In this document: positions 1 to 9,350 of the stretch, piece after piece
How positions within the stretch are numbered: position 1 is the stretch's first letter
Layout of the letters: every line of letters starts with the position of its first letter
NCBI GenBank assembly: GCA_030549495.1
Contig: JAUIRK010000292.1
Coordinates: 248,001 to 312,000, forward strand
Origin: Nectonema munidae
Taxonomy: Eukaryota > Nematomorpha > Nectonematoida > Nectonematidae
Length of the DNA stretch: 64,000 bases
Direction of reading: 5' to 3'
Notes under the pieces: model-generated
Databases searched by the model: none
Told to the model about the DNA's origin: nothing
Seen by the model: the letters and a program-made list of their open reading frames with translations, nothing else
Made by a program: the position numbers and the translations under genes

Positions 1-884
1 ATGATAGAATTTTATTGCCAAATATCAAGAAATTGTTAAAAAAAGAAAATCTGTGTCAAAACTTAACAATAATAATTAGAGAATATCATTGATTTAATCG
101 GAAAAAGTCAACATTGAGATATTTTCAGTCGAAGATGCCTTTACTTGTTCAACATTAAAAGTTATCTTGAAAATAGATTCAAATAAAATGAAATCAATAA
201 AATCATGAATATGGAAAACTCTCAAATCTCTCGCAGAACTTTTCCAAATTACAAAATTGTCAAGTTTTAACTTTAGAAGTAGAAGGATCTTTTTCTAAAC
301 TGAAAAAACTGCTAGAAAATGATCGAATTTTAAATCAGAAGATGTCATTAATTATATGTTGTTGTATTACAAAGTCATAGATTCTTTGAAATAATTTTCA
401 ATACTTTCTCTAAAGTTTTCAAAGTTGTTCAATTCAAGGAAACTTTAAAAAGTCAATAAAGTCAATTTTTTCTCGGAGTAAAAGTCAATTTTTTCCAATT
501 TTTTGGGTCCATTTTTCCTGGCCATGGTTATAACTTAATGTTTTATAAAAAATCTTGAAAATTTTCCATCATGTATATATTGGAACACGTCACAATTATA
601 TATACATCTTTTTATGAAAACTTTGTAGCAAATCAAATGTCAATCAAAATTTTGATTGATGATAAAATTGCTTACAAAAACCTTCATTCAAATTTTAAAT
701 ATACAGTAAAATCTCGTTAGAGTGAAGTTGAAGGGTACTTGTTGTTAAGTTCATACAAAGCAAGTTTCACTATAACCAATGGGTACGTTAAAATACTTTA
801 ACCATTTTTTCTACACAGTCTTATTGTTTCTTTTATTAAATTTATATATAAAATTTAAAAACAAAATAAATCAAACAAACACAT
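1..884. other. A/T-rich sequence with no gene seen
   Basis: No open frame of note. A short local duplication of AAAGTCAATTTTTT occurs near 467-495. I see no other structure. Confidence 0.6.
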
Positions 885-1168
885 CATTGGCGAATCCACG
901 GGGGGGGGGGGGGGGGGTGCCTCATTGGCCTAGGCCCTCCTAAGAAAAATCGCTTCGAAAATTACCCTTACTAATTTTGCTTTTTCCTAAAACAATACTT
1001 GTTGGTAGTTGATTACGTTTTTATCAACAATATGACAAGTCGAATTCTAAAAGACATAATACAGCTATCGTATTCTCTGAAGACTTTCAGCAAAATTGCA
1101 AAAAAAATTAAATTGATTTCCCCCCCCCCCCCCCCCCCCCCTATAAGAAATTTCTGGATCCGCAACTG
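885..1168. mobile_element. hAT-type MITE with G- and C-tracts inside its ends
   Basis: The left end CATTGGCGAATCCACGG and the complement of the right end (CAGTTGCGGATCCAG) are inverted repeats of the common animal hAT form. The 284 bp between carry an 18-bp G tract (900-917) and a 22-bp C tract (1120-1141). Flanking 8-mers agree at only about five of eight positions, so the target duplication is decayed or the edges are slightly off. No coding capacity. Confidence 0.5.
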
Positions 1169-1261
1169 AAAACAATTATCTCCCAGTGTTCTCATATGAG
1201 ATCGGTTAGTTTAAGGTTGGTTTACAGTGTTGCTGTTAAAACCATCTTAATTTCATTGCTT

Positions 1262-3210
1262 TTATGTAATTTTTAGAATTATCATATATATATTGATCTC
1301 TTCTTTTTTTGGAATTTTTGTTTTTTTATAAGAGTCAAAAATTTGTGTTAAAGAAGGCAAAAGTGCTTTTTTTTGAAAAAAACTTTTATACGCGAGACTG
1401 AAGATATTAGTTGATATAAAATTGTAACGATTGCTTTATTATTTGAATAATACACAAAACTAATCTTGAAATTTGTTAAAAACTACAATATGTACAACAT
1501 TTAAGTAAATAGATGACAATTGAAGATTGATCTCATATGAGATCAATGGAAGAATATGTTGGCAATTGTGTTTATGTAAGTAAGCATAAAAATTTTCATG
1601 CAAAGCTTGTCAAATGGTTCTTGATATATTGTGTTCAAGACAATATTGCTCAGATGTACTTTTCTTTCAAAGAGAATCTTGATGAAAATGATTGCACTAA
1701 AGATGTTGAGATTGTCGATGTTGCAGGAACTCTTGAATTGCATGCTGTTGTTAATTTGGACACAAACAAAGATTGTTTTATAAAGTCAGTAGAAACAAAA
1801 AGCTGTTTTGATCTCCAAGTAAAAAAGAAAATTCAAGCAAGGAAGAAAATAAAGCTTTGTAATCCTGCCCAAGATGGGAATACAAAAAAGCTAAATACAC
1901 ACAAGTTCATGAAAGAAGTAGAGCATACGATGACAATATGAAAAAGATGAAAGAACAATTGATATGTTCCTCTTCAGTTGAAATTTTTGAAGAAATATTT
2001 TCTAGAAAAATGTTTGAACTCATCATCGAAGAAACTAATCGGTTTGCTACTGTATATAAAAACATGCCTAACACTCTTATAACTTTAGAAGATCTAAGAT
2101 TGTTTCTTGGAGTGTTACTCTTTTCTGGCTATCACAAGTTACCATCGGAAACAAACTACTGGTCGAATTATGAGGATTTAGGAATAAAACTCGTAAAAGA
2201 TGCATTGCCAAGATCAAAATTTCAAATCATGAAAATCATTCTTCATTTTTGTAATAATGATGAAGCTACAAATAACAAACACGATTAAGGTTTTAAAATA
2301 AGGAAGTTGATTGTAACTGCACAAGAGTCATTCATGAAGTTTGTTATTTTTGAAAAAAAATCGAAGTCTCGATGAGATGATAGTAAAGTATTTCGGCATA
2401 ATAGCTTGAAACAATTCATCCGCGTAAAGCCAATTAGATTTGGATATAAACTTTGGGCGCTGTGTGGCTTTTCTGGCTATTGTTACAACTTTGATCTTTA
2501 TTGTAAAAAAAGTTCTTCAAACGAAGAGAATCAAAGAGGATCATCGTTTGTTGATAAACACGACTGGCTAGTAAGTAAGTATTCAACAGCAATAAGAAGT
2601 AAAAATTGGTATTGGCGACTTTTTATTCGGATTTTGGATATGTCGGTGGTTAATGCTTTTATAATTCACAAGTTTGTTCACTCGGACACCGATGAAAACG
2701 ATGCATGCAAAGATTTACTTTCATTTCGGAGAGACATTTGCAGGTTCTACTTGAGATTGAATGACAGTACAGCCTGTAAAAAATATCAATCTCTGATCCT
2801 TCTTCTACTCCTTTGGATGTACGCTTCTCTTCTTCAGGATATATTATTATGAAGAGAAGCGAACAACGAAGATTTCAGAACAAGCCATGCACTGCCAGAC
2901 CAAGGACTTACTGTTCCACCTGTAGGATTACGTTGTGTCTTGGCTGTTTTTCTTCTTATCACACAAAAAAAGTTATATAGTCCTATCTCTTATTTTTTGT
3001 AATTTTTTTCTTTCGTATTGTCAAATAAATAATTTTTTAATTATATTAGTTTTTGGTACCACATGCTAACACTGATCTCATAAGAGATCAATTTATTTTT
3101 ATTTTATTTTACAACATAAAAAAAATTCTTTTTGTAGAGTGCTATGTGTATAGGACTATGCTCAAAAGTAAAAGTTTGTAAATAAAATCTCAAGGGAGAT
3201 AATGGATTAA
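1262..3210 (+). mobile_element. piggyBac transposon, decayed copy 1
   Basis: Edges are set by the extent of similarity to copy 2 at 9.66-12.5 kb. It contains separate open pieces of one transposase, and it begins and ends near the palindromes TGATCTCATATGAGATCA (1530) and TGATCTCATAAGAGATCA (3072). I could not identify TTAA target sites or TIRs with certainty. Untranslated flanks are well conserved between the two copies, suggesting both moved as units. Confidence 0.75.
1537..2980 (+). pseudogene. piggyBac transposase pseudogene
   Basis: Pieces in order: an N-terminal open frame 1537-1941; the N-terminal transposase domain 1938-2288 (FEEIFSRKMFELIIEETNRF, FLGVLLFSGYHKLP); a segment with RFGYKLWALCGFSGYCYNFD at 2406-2510; IRSKNWYWRLFIRILDMSVV near 2600; and a C-terminal Cys-rich finger (YCSTCRITLCLGCFSSYH) ending with a TAG near 2980. 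The central part of the catalytic domain between the third and fourth pieces is deleted, and the frame changes at least twice, so it cannot make active enzyme. Confidence 0.85.
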
Positions 3211-3339
3211 AGCTAACTTTTTTTTATCGATTTGGCATTTTCGGATCGGTAATCATCGGAAAATGTAGCGATAACGGTGTCGGTTATAAAAAAATATAGA
3301 CAATCAGTACATTACCCTAAATATTAAATATAAACGAAT

Positions 3340-3620
3340 TAACAAATCAATTCACTAGTTAACCAAAAAAGAATTGACCCCCACCGGCCACCCCACATAG
3401 AAATGTTTCATAAAAAAATTATCAATATCCAACAATTAAGAGAAAAAATAAAAACCAAAAATGTTTCATATACTAAGCTATGTTTTAAAAGAAAAACGAG
3501 ATTTATTACTACCATATGGTAAAAAAAGCATAGCACAATTTGGTAAGTTTGTCTATCTTAGAGACCCCTAAAGTTCTGTTATCAACCCCCAGTATATGAA
3601 AATCGTGATCAATAAAGTTT
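3340..3620. repeat. Decayed hAT-like repeat, copy 1
   Basis: Closely resembles 35342-35653: both share the TCCAACAATTAAGAGAAAAA stretch, AAAGAAAAACGAGATTTATT, AAAAAAGCATAGCACAATTT and a CCCCTAAAGTTCTGTTATC-type right part. The right end is missing or decayed here. No coding capacity. Confidence 0.6.
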
Positions 3621-3834
3621 GAAATATGGGTATTATTGTGTACATTGCTTTACGGTTTCTTTAGATAGCACTTTTATGTGTAATATTTTTGTGGTATGAT
3701 GAGTTGCATTAGCGTAATGTATAGATAGCGCTATGTTTACCCTTTAAGCCAATACTTTTTGTATAGTGTGAAGAGAAGGTATAATTTTTCGTATACGACT
3801 TATTGGTTAGCTAAGCTTGGCTTAAGCTCTATGT

Positions 3835-3880
3835 TTTGTGCGTATTTTTATATGGTGTGATGATGAGTTTTTTTAATTAT
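3835..3880. repeat. Helitron-like 5' body fragment
   Basis: GTGCGTATTTTTATATGGTG followed by TGATGATGAGTTT matches the internal part of the Helitron-like elements at 4.97, 8.84 and 58.9 kb. It lies directly before the first duplicated orphan gene. Confidence 0.45.
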
Positions 3881-4132
3881 ATAGAGTAGTTAGTTAACCG
3901 TTCTTCGTGTTAAATGGGGTGGTGATGAGTTATTGATTTTTAGCATAGTTGTATCTTTTCTATGTATTTTTTATATCAACCATTCAAAATGCTCTCAACA
4001 CACACAGTTGGCTATTTAGAAGAAGAAGCAGACTTCCCATTGGTTAATTTCGCTTTGCTTTTTGATACACGTATTTTAAGTAATGTTTTATGTTTTCATT
4101 CATTCTTACTATACATTTATAACTTTTTAACA

Positions 4133-4747
4133 ATGGCACAGGCTTTTATTCACTCTGTGTATAATAGCGTTATCACTTGGCTTAAGAGTTCCACGGAGAA
4201 CTTTGTAGACCAATTTTATGAAGAAATCGTAATTAAGGAAATCATAGTGGATGGACAAACTAACCAGATCACCGAAGAGATTATCCTTCATGATGGAAAT
4301 TTTGTTTTCAATCTATTAAATATGAATATCTTTTTTACCACAATACTTATGATTTTAGCAATTATCTCTCTCAAATTGATGAGTTGTAAGATAATTAAAA
4401 TGTTAAAAAACAATCCCAAAGTTTCTTCAACTTTGAAGAAAGGAAAAATAGTAAAAGATTTGAAAGATTTGGCTAATGAATGCATTATAAATTTGAATAT
4501 AGGGGGTTACACTAAAGCAATGAATCAAATTAAAGGGGAAATAGAAGTAAATTATAATGAATATGGAGAAATCATTTCCAAAGAAGCAAAATCCCATGAC
4601 TTTGAAAAAAAGCGAAAGGAAGAAGTAGTATCTGGTAATTCTGGTACAAGTAAAGAGAACTTGGTTAAAAGGGACTTTCGACCATGGATCCCGAAACGTT
4701 GGAACAAGATGAAGAAAGAAGAGGAAATAAAGAATTTTTTTTGGTAG
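4133..4747 (+). CDS. Orphan single-pass membrane protein, copy A (truncated)
   Basis: 204 residues from MAQAFIHSVYNSVITWLKSS. The frame is open back to 3962, but the paralogue has a 5-bp gap upstream that breaks that extension, and MAQAF is shared, so I start there. Layout: an N-terminal amphipathic part, a hydrophobic segment (about 62-85, FFTTILMILAIISLKLM), then a long K/E-rich tail. The last residues (NFFW) come from the deletion junction; the paralogue continues for 80 more. No promoter or intron is evident. I recognise no family. It may be a lineage-specific gene or part of a mobile element. Confidence 0.55.
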   Translation: MAQAFIHSVYNSVITWLKSSTENFVDQFYEEIVIKEIIVDGQTNQITEEIILHDGNFVFNLLNMNIFFTTILMILAIISLKLMSCKIIKMLKNNPKVSSTLKKGKIVKDLKDLANECIINLNIGGYTKAMNQIKGEIEVNYNEYGEIISKEAKSHDFEKKRKEEVVSGNSGTSKENLVKRDFRPWIPKRWNKMKKEEEIKNFFW

Positions 4748-4829
4748 TCGAAAACTAATATTTTTAGAAACTGATTTAGAGCCATATGCCTGAGGTGGGT
4801 GAGTGGGGATCCAAGCTAAAACAAATAAG

Positions 4830-4967
4830 ATGATTTCAAAATTTTATAAAGAAAAAACTAAAGAGATGAATACTATACAAAAAGCAGAGCTTGAAAAAGT
4901 CATGAAGAAAGAAATGAATTCCTACATAAAAAACGGATTGGATCATAGAGCCATATGGCTGAGGTAG
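4830..4967 (+). CDS. Small open frame, 45 residues, copy A
   Basis: MISKFYKEKTKEMNTIQKAE to GLDHRAIWLR, K/E-rich and predicted helical. A roughly 28-bp direct repeat containing GAGCCATATG lies on either side (4773-4800 and 4941-4970). An identical copy is at 6889-7026. It resembles the charged tail of the orphan protein in composition and may be a lost 3' part of it. Whether it is translated is unknown. Confidence 0.25.
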   Translation: MISKFYKEKTKEMNTIQKAELEKVMKKEMNSYIKNGLDHRAIWLR

Positions 4968-4969
4968 GT

Positions 4970-5424
4970 GTAGTGTATGTTTGTATGTGAATTTATTTAT
5001 ATATGTGTTTTGTGTGTATTTTTATATGGTGTGATGAGTTTGTATGTGTGTATGTGTGTGAAGTATTCTGATTGGTTGAATTTATCTGTAGTCTGAGTGT
5101 CGCTTGAAGCATTCTGATTGGTTGAAATACCTTTTGTATGTATTTTATATGGTGTAATAGAAAAATACACAGAAAAGGTACAAATATTCTAAAAACTGAT
5201 CACCATACCATATAACACTATTAGCAACTCAAAATACACACTACCCAGAATCCTATGTTTCGAGCGCAGCCTAAACAAAAAAAACTAGCCGGTCCCGTGG
5301 TCGTTTCGAGCGAAGCCAATTTTAATTAGCAACTCAAAATACAGATTACCCAGAATCCTATGTTTCGAGCGCAGCGAGAAACACTGTTTCGAGCGAAGCG
5401 AGAAACGACCACGGGACCGGCTAG
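4970..5424 (+). mobile_element. Helitron-like non-autonomous element, between the duplicated units
   Basis: The body repeats GTGTGTATTTTTATATGGTG and several TTCTGATTGGTTGAA motifs. It is followed by a 140-bp unit (5285-5424) whose two ends are inverted copies of ACTAGCCGGTCCCGTGGTCG. The 3' end reads ACCGGCTAG then T, as Helitrons do (CTAG, insertion before T). Related copies are at 8.3-9.35 and 58.8-59.4 kb. The alternative is a foldback or TIR element. Confidence 0.55.
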
Positions 5425-5672
5425 TATAGAGTAGTTAGTTAACCGTTCTTCGTGTTAAATGGGGTGGTGATGAGTTATTGATTTTTAGCATAGTTGTATC
5501 TTTTCTATGTATTTTTTATATCAACCATTCAAAATGCTCTCAACACACACAGTTGGCTATTTAGAAGAAGAAGCAGACTTCCCATTGGTTAATTTCGCTT
5601 TGCTTTTTGATACACGTATTTTAAGTAATGTTTTATGTTTTCATTCATTCTTACATTTATAACTTTTTAACA

Positions 5673-6521
5673 ATGGCACAGGCTTTTATTCAATCTGTGT
5701 ATAATAGCGTTATCACTTGGCTTAAGAGTTCCACGGAGAACTTTGTAGACCAATTTTATGAAGAAATCGTAATTAAGGAAATCATAGTGGATGAACAAAC
5801 TAACCAGATCACCGAAGAGATTATCCTTCATGATGGAAATTTTGTTTTCAATCTATTAAATATGAATATCTTTTTTACCACAATACTTATGATTTTAGCA
5901 ATTATCTCTCTCAAATTGATGAGTTGTAAGATAATTAAAATGTTAAAAAACAATCCCAAAGTTTCTTCAACTTTGAAGAAAGGAAAAATAGTAAAAGATT
6001 TGAAAGATTTGGCTAATGAATGCATTATAAATTTGAATATAGGGGGTTACACTAAAGCAATGAATCAAATTAAAGGGGAAATAGAAGTAAATTATAATGA
6101 ATATGGAGAAATCATTTCCAAAGAAGCAAAATCCCATGACTTTGAAAAAAAGCGAAAGGAAGAAGTAATATCTGTTAATTCTGGTACAAGTAAAGAGAAC
6201 TTGGTTAAAAGGGACTTTCTATCATGGATCCCGAAACGTTGGAACAAGATGAAGAAAGAAGAGGAAATAAAGAAGCAACAGTTGGGGGAGATCAAAGCCG
6301 GCAATTCACACATTTCCAGGAAAGAAAAAGAGAACTTCCTTGAAAAGGTATTCCCATCATGGATCTCTAAAGGTGTGAATTCGATGAAGAAGGGGAAAGA
6401 GGAGAAAGAAGGGGGAATGAAAAGAAAGCTGTGGGATAAAATCAAAGCCTCCTTTACACGCACTTTCAAGAAAAAGAAACAAAAAGTTTTTTTTTCAAAT
6501 ATCTATAAAAAAAATCCGTAA
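5673..6521 (+). CDS. Orphan single-pass membrane protein, copy B (full length)
   Basis: 282 residues from MAQAFIQSVYNSVITWLKSS. One hydrophobic segment at about 62-85, then a charged tail with two similar units of about 33 residues: KENLVKRDFLSWIPKRWNKM and EKENFLEKVFPSWISKGVN. It ends in a very basic stretch (FTRTFKKKKQK). Compared with copy A over 201 codons there are six substitutions, all amino-acid changing. No known domain is recognised. Start chosen as for copy A. Confidence 0.6.
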   Translation: MAQAFIQSVYNSVITWLKSSTENFVDQFYEEIVIKEIIVDEQTNQITEEIILHDGNFVFNLLNMNIFFTTILMILAIISLKLMSCKIIKMLKNNPKVSSTLKKGKIVKDLKDLANECIINLNIGGYTKAMNQIKGEIEVNYNEYGEIISKEAKSHDFEKKRKEEVISVNSGTSKENLVKRDFLSWIPKRWNKMKKEEEIKKQQLGEIKAGNSHISRKEKENFLEKVFPSWISKGVNSMKKGKEEKEGGMKRKLWDKIKASFTRTFKKKKQKVFFSNIYKKNP

Positions 6522-6669
6522 AACCAATTTTATTTTAAACTACATAAACTAAATCGAAAAAAAACAAAAAGATAAAAAATAATTGAAAAATAAACTATTT
6601 ATTATTTAAACATATAACAGAATTTAAATCAATTTCAAAGGATATCAATATTTGACCACTCTGATCTTC

Positions 6670-6802
6670 TTCAGATAAACACAACCGTTAAATGCAAAGA
6701 GAAGAAAACAAGTAGCAGAGAGTGGGAAAGGAGAAAGATGGGTCTGCTCTCCCTTCCTTGTTTTCTACTTTTTGAATTTTACGGTTTTGTTTATCTGACA
6801 GG
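6670..6802. repeat. 133-bp imperfect palindrome (hairpin)
   Basis: The left arm CAGATAAACACAACCGTTAA pairs with CGGTTTTGTTTATCTG at the right, and the arms continue through AAGAAAACAAG / CTTGTTTTCT to a G/A-rich loop. The right end coincides with the break where unit A rejoins unit B. It may be a small MITE or a fold-back. Confidence 0.65.
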
Positions 6803-6888
6803 GTAGTCGAAAACTAATATTTTTAGAAACTGATTTAGAGCCATATGCCTGAGGTGGGTGAGTGGGGATCCAAGCTAAAACAAATAAG

Positions 6889-7026
6889 ATGATTTCAAAA
6901 TTTTATAAAGAAAAAACTAAAGAGATGAATACTATACAAAAAGCAGAGCTTGAAAAAGTCATGAAGAAAGAAATGAATTCCTACATAAAAAACGGATTGG
7001 ATCATAGAGCCATATGGCTGAGGTAG
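6889..7026 (+). CDS. Small open frame, 45 residues, copy B
   Basis: Identical to 4830-4967. Two more decayed copies of its start (AAACAAATAAGATTTCAAAA and AAACAAATAAAATGATTTC) lie near 7073 and 7468, so this module has multiplied locally. Confidence 0.25.
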   Translation: MISKFYKEKTKEMNTIQKAELEKVMKKEMNSYIKNGLDHRAIWLR

Positions 7027-7140
7027 GTGTGTGGTACTTTCTTTAGATGTACTTTTCTTTATGGGGGATCCAAGTTTAAACAAATAAGATTTCAAAATTT
7101 CATGATAGCCCTTTCAAGAGCACGATCTTTTCAGGACATT

Positions 7141-7290
7141 TAAGGTAAAGGTACCATAGGGTGTTTTCATCGAGAAGGCACAATTGCGCCGCTTGTATCG
7201 AACTATGAGGAAAGCAGGCTTGATGCGGGTTCGAACCCAAGACCTTGAATTATCGAATCCAGCATCTAACCAACCCTACTCACGCCCCTC
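7141..7290 (-). mobile_element. tRNA-derived SINE, minus orientation
   Basis: Read on the minus strand it begins with a tRNA-like head (AGTAGGGTTGGTTAGATGCT, then GGTCTTGGGTTCGAACCC). The latter contains a perfect B box. A body common to the copy at 7606 follows and ends near GGTACCTTTACC. It lacks the pairing of a functional tRNA, so I do not call a tRNA gene. Confidence 0.7.
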
Positions 7291-7605
7291 ATAAAATTTC
7301 AGGTGTTTCAAACTCACCAACAAGGATATCATAACAATAATTAATATACAAAAAATATAATTTACCTTAAAATTTTTCATTGGAATTTTCATTTAACTAT
7401 TAATGTAGCTATCTATCTATTTCAAAGATAGAATTTAAGATTTATGATATGGACTTAGGGTCAAAGTTAAAACAAATAAAATGATTTCAAAATGACGCAA
7501 CAACTAAAAAAAATGAATACTACATAAATAGATAGATGGTGGGTGAGAGCATAGAGAGTGGAACCCAAAAGTTCTAGGTAAAAATACTTGAAAATAGAAG
7601 TAATA

Positions 7606-7757
7606 GGTGGGCGTAAGTAGGGTTGGTTAGATGCTGGATTCGATAACTCAAGGTCTTGGGTTCGATGACGCATCAAGCCTGCTTTTCTTATAAGTTCAAT
7701 ACAAGCGGCGCAATTGTGCCTTCTCGATGAAAACCTATGGTACCTTTACCTTTACAA
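7606..7757 (+). mobile_element. tRNA-derived SINE, plus orientation
   Basis: Same element as 7141-7290 in the opposite direction, with the B box decayed (GGGTTCGATGAC). The two face each other across about 315 bp and could form a long hairpin. Confidence 0.7.
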
Positions 7758-8296
7758 CCTACAAACTAATAGAAAAATGGTGTAAAAAATTAGCTGAATG
7801 AACAATTAGAGAAATCTAAAAAGAGGGTTTGGATAAAAAATTGGTAATCGTAGCGAAACAGGCAACAATGAGTGTGAGATTTCTGGCTCACATGATACCC
7901 CCGCCTTTGAGCGGTTAATACCTTTATGGGGGGACCTGTATTCCAGATAAAGTAATTTAAAATGCATTTATACATGCACATACCTGCAGATAGGCGTGGA
8001 TAATAAACAAAAATCTCATTCTCTGAAATACACATGTAAAATGCAGGAATAAAAACCCCCATGTTTAGCCTATGCAGTTTACCGTAGCTTTATTACTGTT
8101 TTTGATTTAAAAAAAAATAATCATGACCATGTTGTGGTGTTTATTTCTTTTGAAAATCAATCAAAATCTGTAAAAAAAAGAATCGTTTATTCAATACTGG
8201 TAATATTTTTTGAAGAAAATCAATCAATTTGTTAATAAAAAGAGATTTAAAATAGCTACTTACAACAAAATTGTTTTTTATCAACTATATTTATAA
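7758..8296. other. No gene seen
   Basis: A/T-rich. A short stretch near 7890-7945 (CCCGCCTTTGAGCGG) is GC-richer but has no recognised origin. Confidence 0.5.
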
Positions 8297-8438
8297 CTAG
8301 CCGGTCCCGTGGTCGTTTCGATCTTAATTTTCCAACACTCTATCAATGATCCGATGTTTAGAGCGCAGCGAAAAAAAAATATTCTACCAATGATCTTATG
8401 TTTCGAGCGAAACGAGAAACGACCACGTGACCGGCTAA
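8297..8438. mobile_element. Diverged CTAG-ended palindromic unit
   Basis: Begins CTAGCCGGTCCCGTGGTCG and ends with an altered ACCGGCTAA. It is the most decayed of the 140-bp units seen inside the Helitron-like elements. Confidence 0.5.
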
Positions 8439-8445
8439 TTCAATA

Positions 8446-8777
8446 TCTATATTATAATAAGCTAGCGTGTGTGTGTGTGTCGCTGGAAGCATTCTCATTG
8501 GTTGAAATTATTTATATATTTTGTGTATGTATGTGTTAGAAGTAACTCATCACACCATATAAAAACAGAAACAAAACATATAAAAATTTCAACCAATCAG
8601 AATGCCTTTACATTTTGCGTAGCCTAAACAAAAAAAACTAGCCGGTCCCGTGGTCGTTTCGAGCGAAACGAATTTGAATTAGCAGCTCAATATACACACT
8701 ACAAAGAATCCTATGTTTCGAGCGCAGCGAGAAACACTGTTTCGAGCGAAGCGAGAAACGACCACGGGACCGGCTAG
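8446..8777 (+). mobile_element. Helitron-like non-autonomous element
   Basis: Starts TCTATATTATAATAAGCTAG after an A and ends GACCGGCTAG before a T, as expected of Helitron insertion between A and T. The 332 bp include a GT run, an ATTGGTTGAAAT motif and the CGAGCGAAGCGAGAAAC sequence before the end. Confidence 0.6.
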
Positions 8778-9350
8778 TATTTTATAATAAGCTAGCGTCT
8801 GTGTGTGTGTCTGTCGCTGGAAGCATTTTGATTGGTTGAAATTATTTATATATGTGTTTTGTGTGTATTTTTATATGGTGTGATGAGTTTGTATGTGTGT
8901 TTGTCGCTTGAAGCATTTTGATTGGTTGAAATTATTATATGTTTTGTGTGTATTTTTATATGTGTGATGAGTTCATATATCTGTAGTGTGAGTGTCACTT
9001 GAAGCATTCTGATTGGTTGAAATTATTTATATATGTTTTGTGTATATATGTGTTTGAACCATTGTGATTGGTTGAAATACCTTTTATATGTATTTTATAT
9101 GGTGTAATAGAAAAATACACATAAAAGGTACAAATATTCTAAAAACTGACCACCACACCATATAACACTATTAGCAACTCAAAATACACATTACATAGAA
9201 TCCTATGTTTCGAGCGTAGCCTAAACAATAAAAACTAGCCGGTCCCGTGGTCATTTTCAGCGAAGCGAATTTGAATTAGCAACTCAATATGCACACTACC
9301 CAGAATCCTATGTTTCGAGCGAAGCGAGAAACGACCACGGGACCGGCTAG
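8778..9350 (+). mobile_element. Helitron-like element, tandem second copy
   Basis: Follows the previous element head to tail (ATTTTATAATAAGCTAGCG directly after CTAGT) and ends CTAG at 9347-9350. It holds four ATTGGTTGAAA repeats, each followed by TTATTTATATATG-like A/T stretches. Confidence 0.6.

Larger units (their letters stand above)
3881..4970 (+). repeat. Segmental duplication, unit A
   Basis: Pairs with 5425-7030. By eye the upstream 250 bp differ only by a 5-bp gap and the downstream 224 bp are identical. About 525 bp found in unit B are absent between 4735 and 4743, replaced by a run of T. A Helitron-like element separates the units. Confidence 0.9.
5425..7030 (+). repeat. Segmental duplication, unit B
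   Basis: The longer partner of 3881-4970. It begins with the same TATAGAGTAGTTAGTTAACC and keeps the 525 bp missing in unit A, including the end of the orphan gene and a 133-bp palindrome. Confidence 0.9.

Noticed and set aside
1013-1195. Minus-strand open frame with a run of glycines
   Set aside because: It is only the translation of the C22 tract inside a MITE.
7200-7290. tRNA gene on the minus strand
   Set aside because: The T-arm and B box are good, but acceptor and anticodon stems do not pair, and a second copy with a shared body shows it is a SINE.
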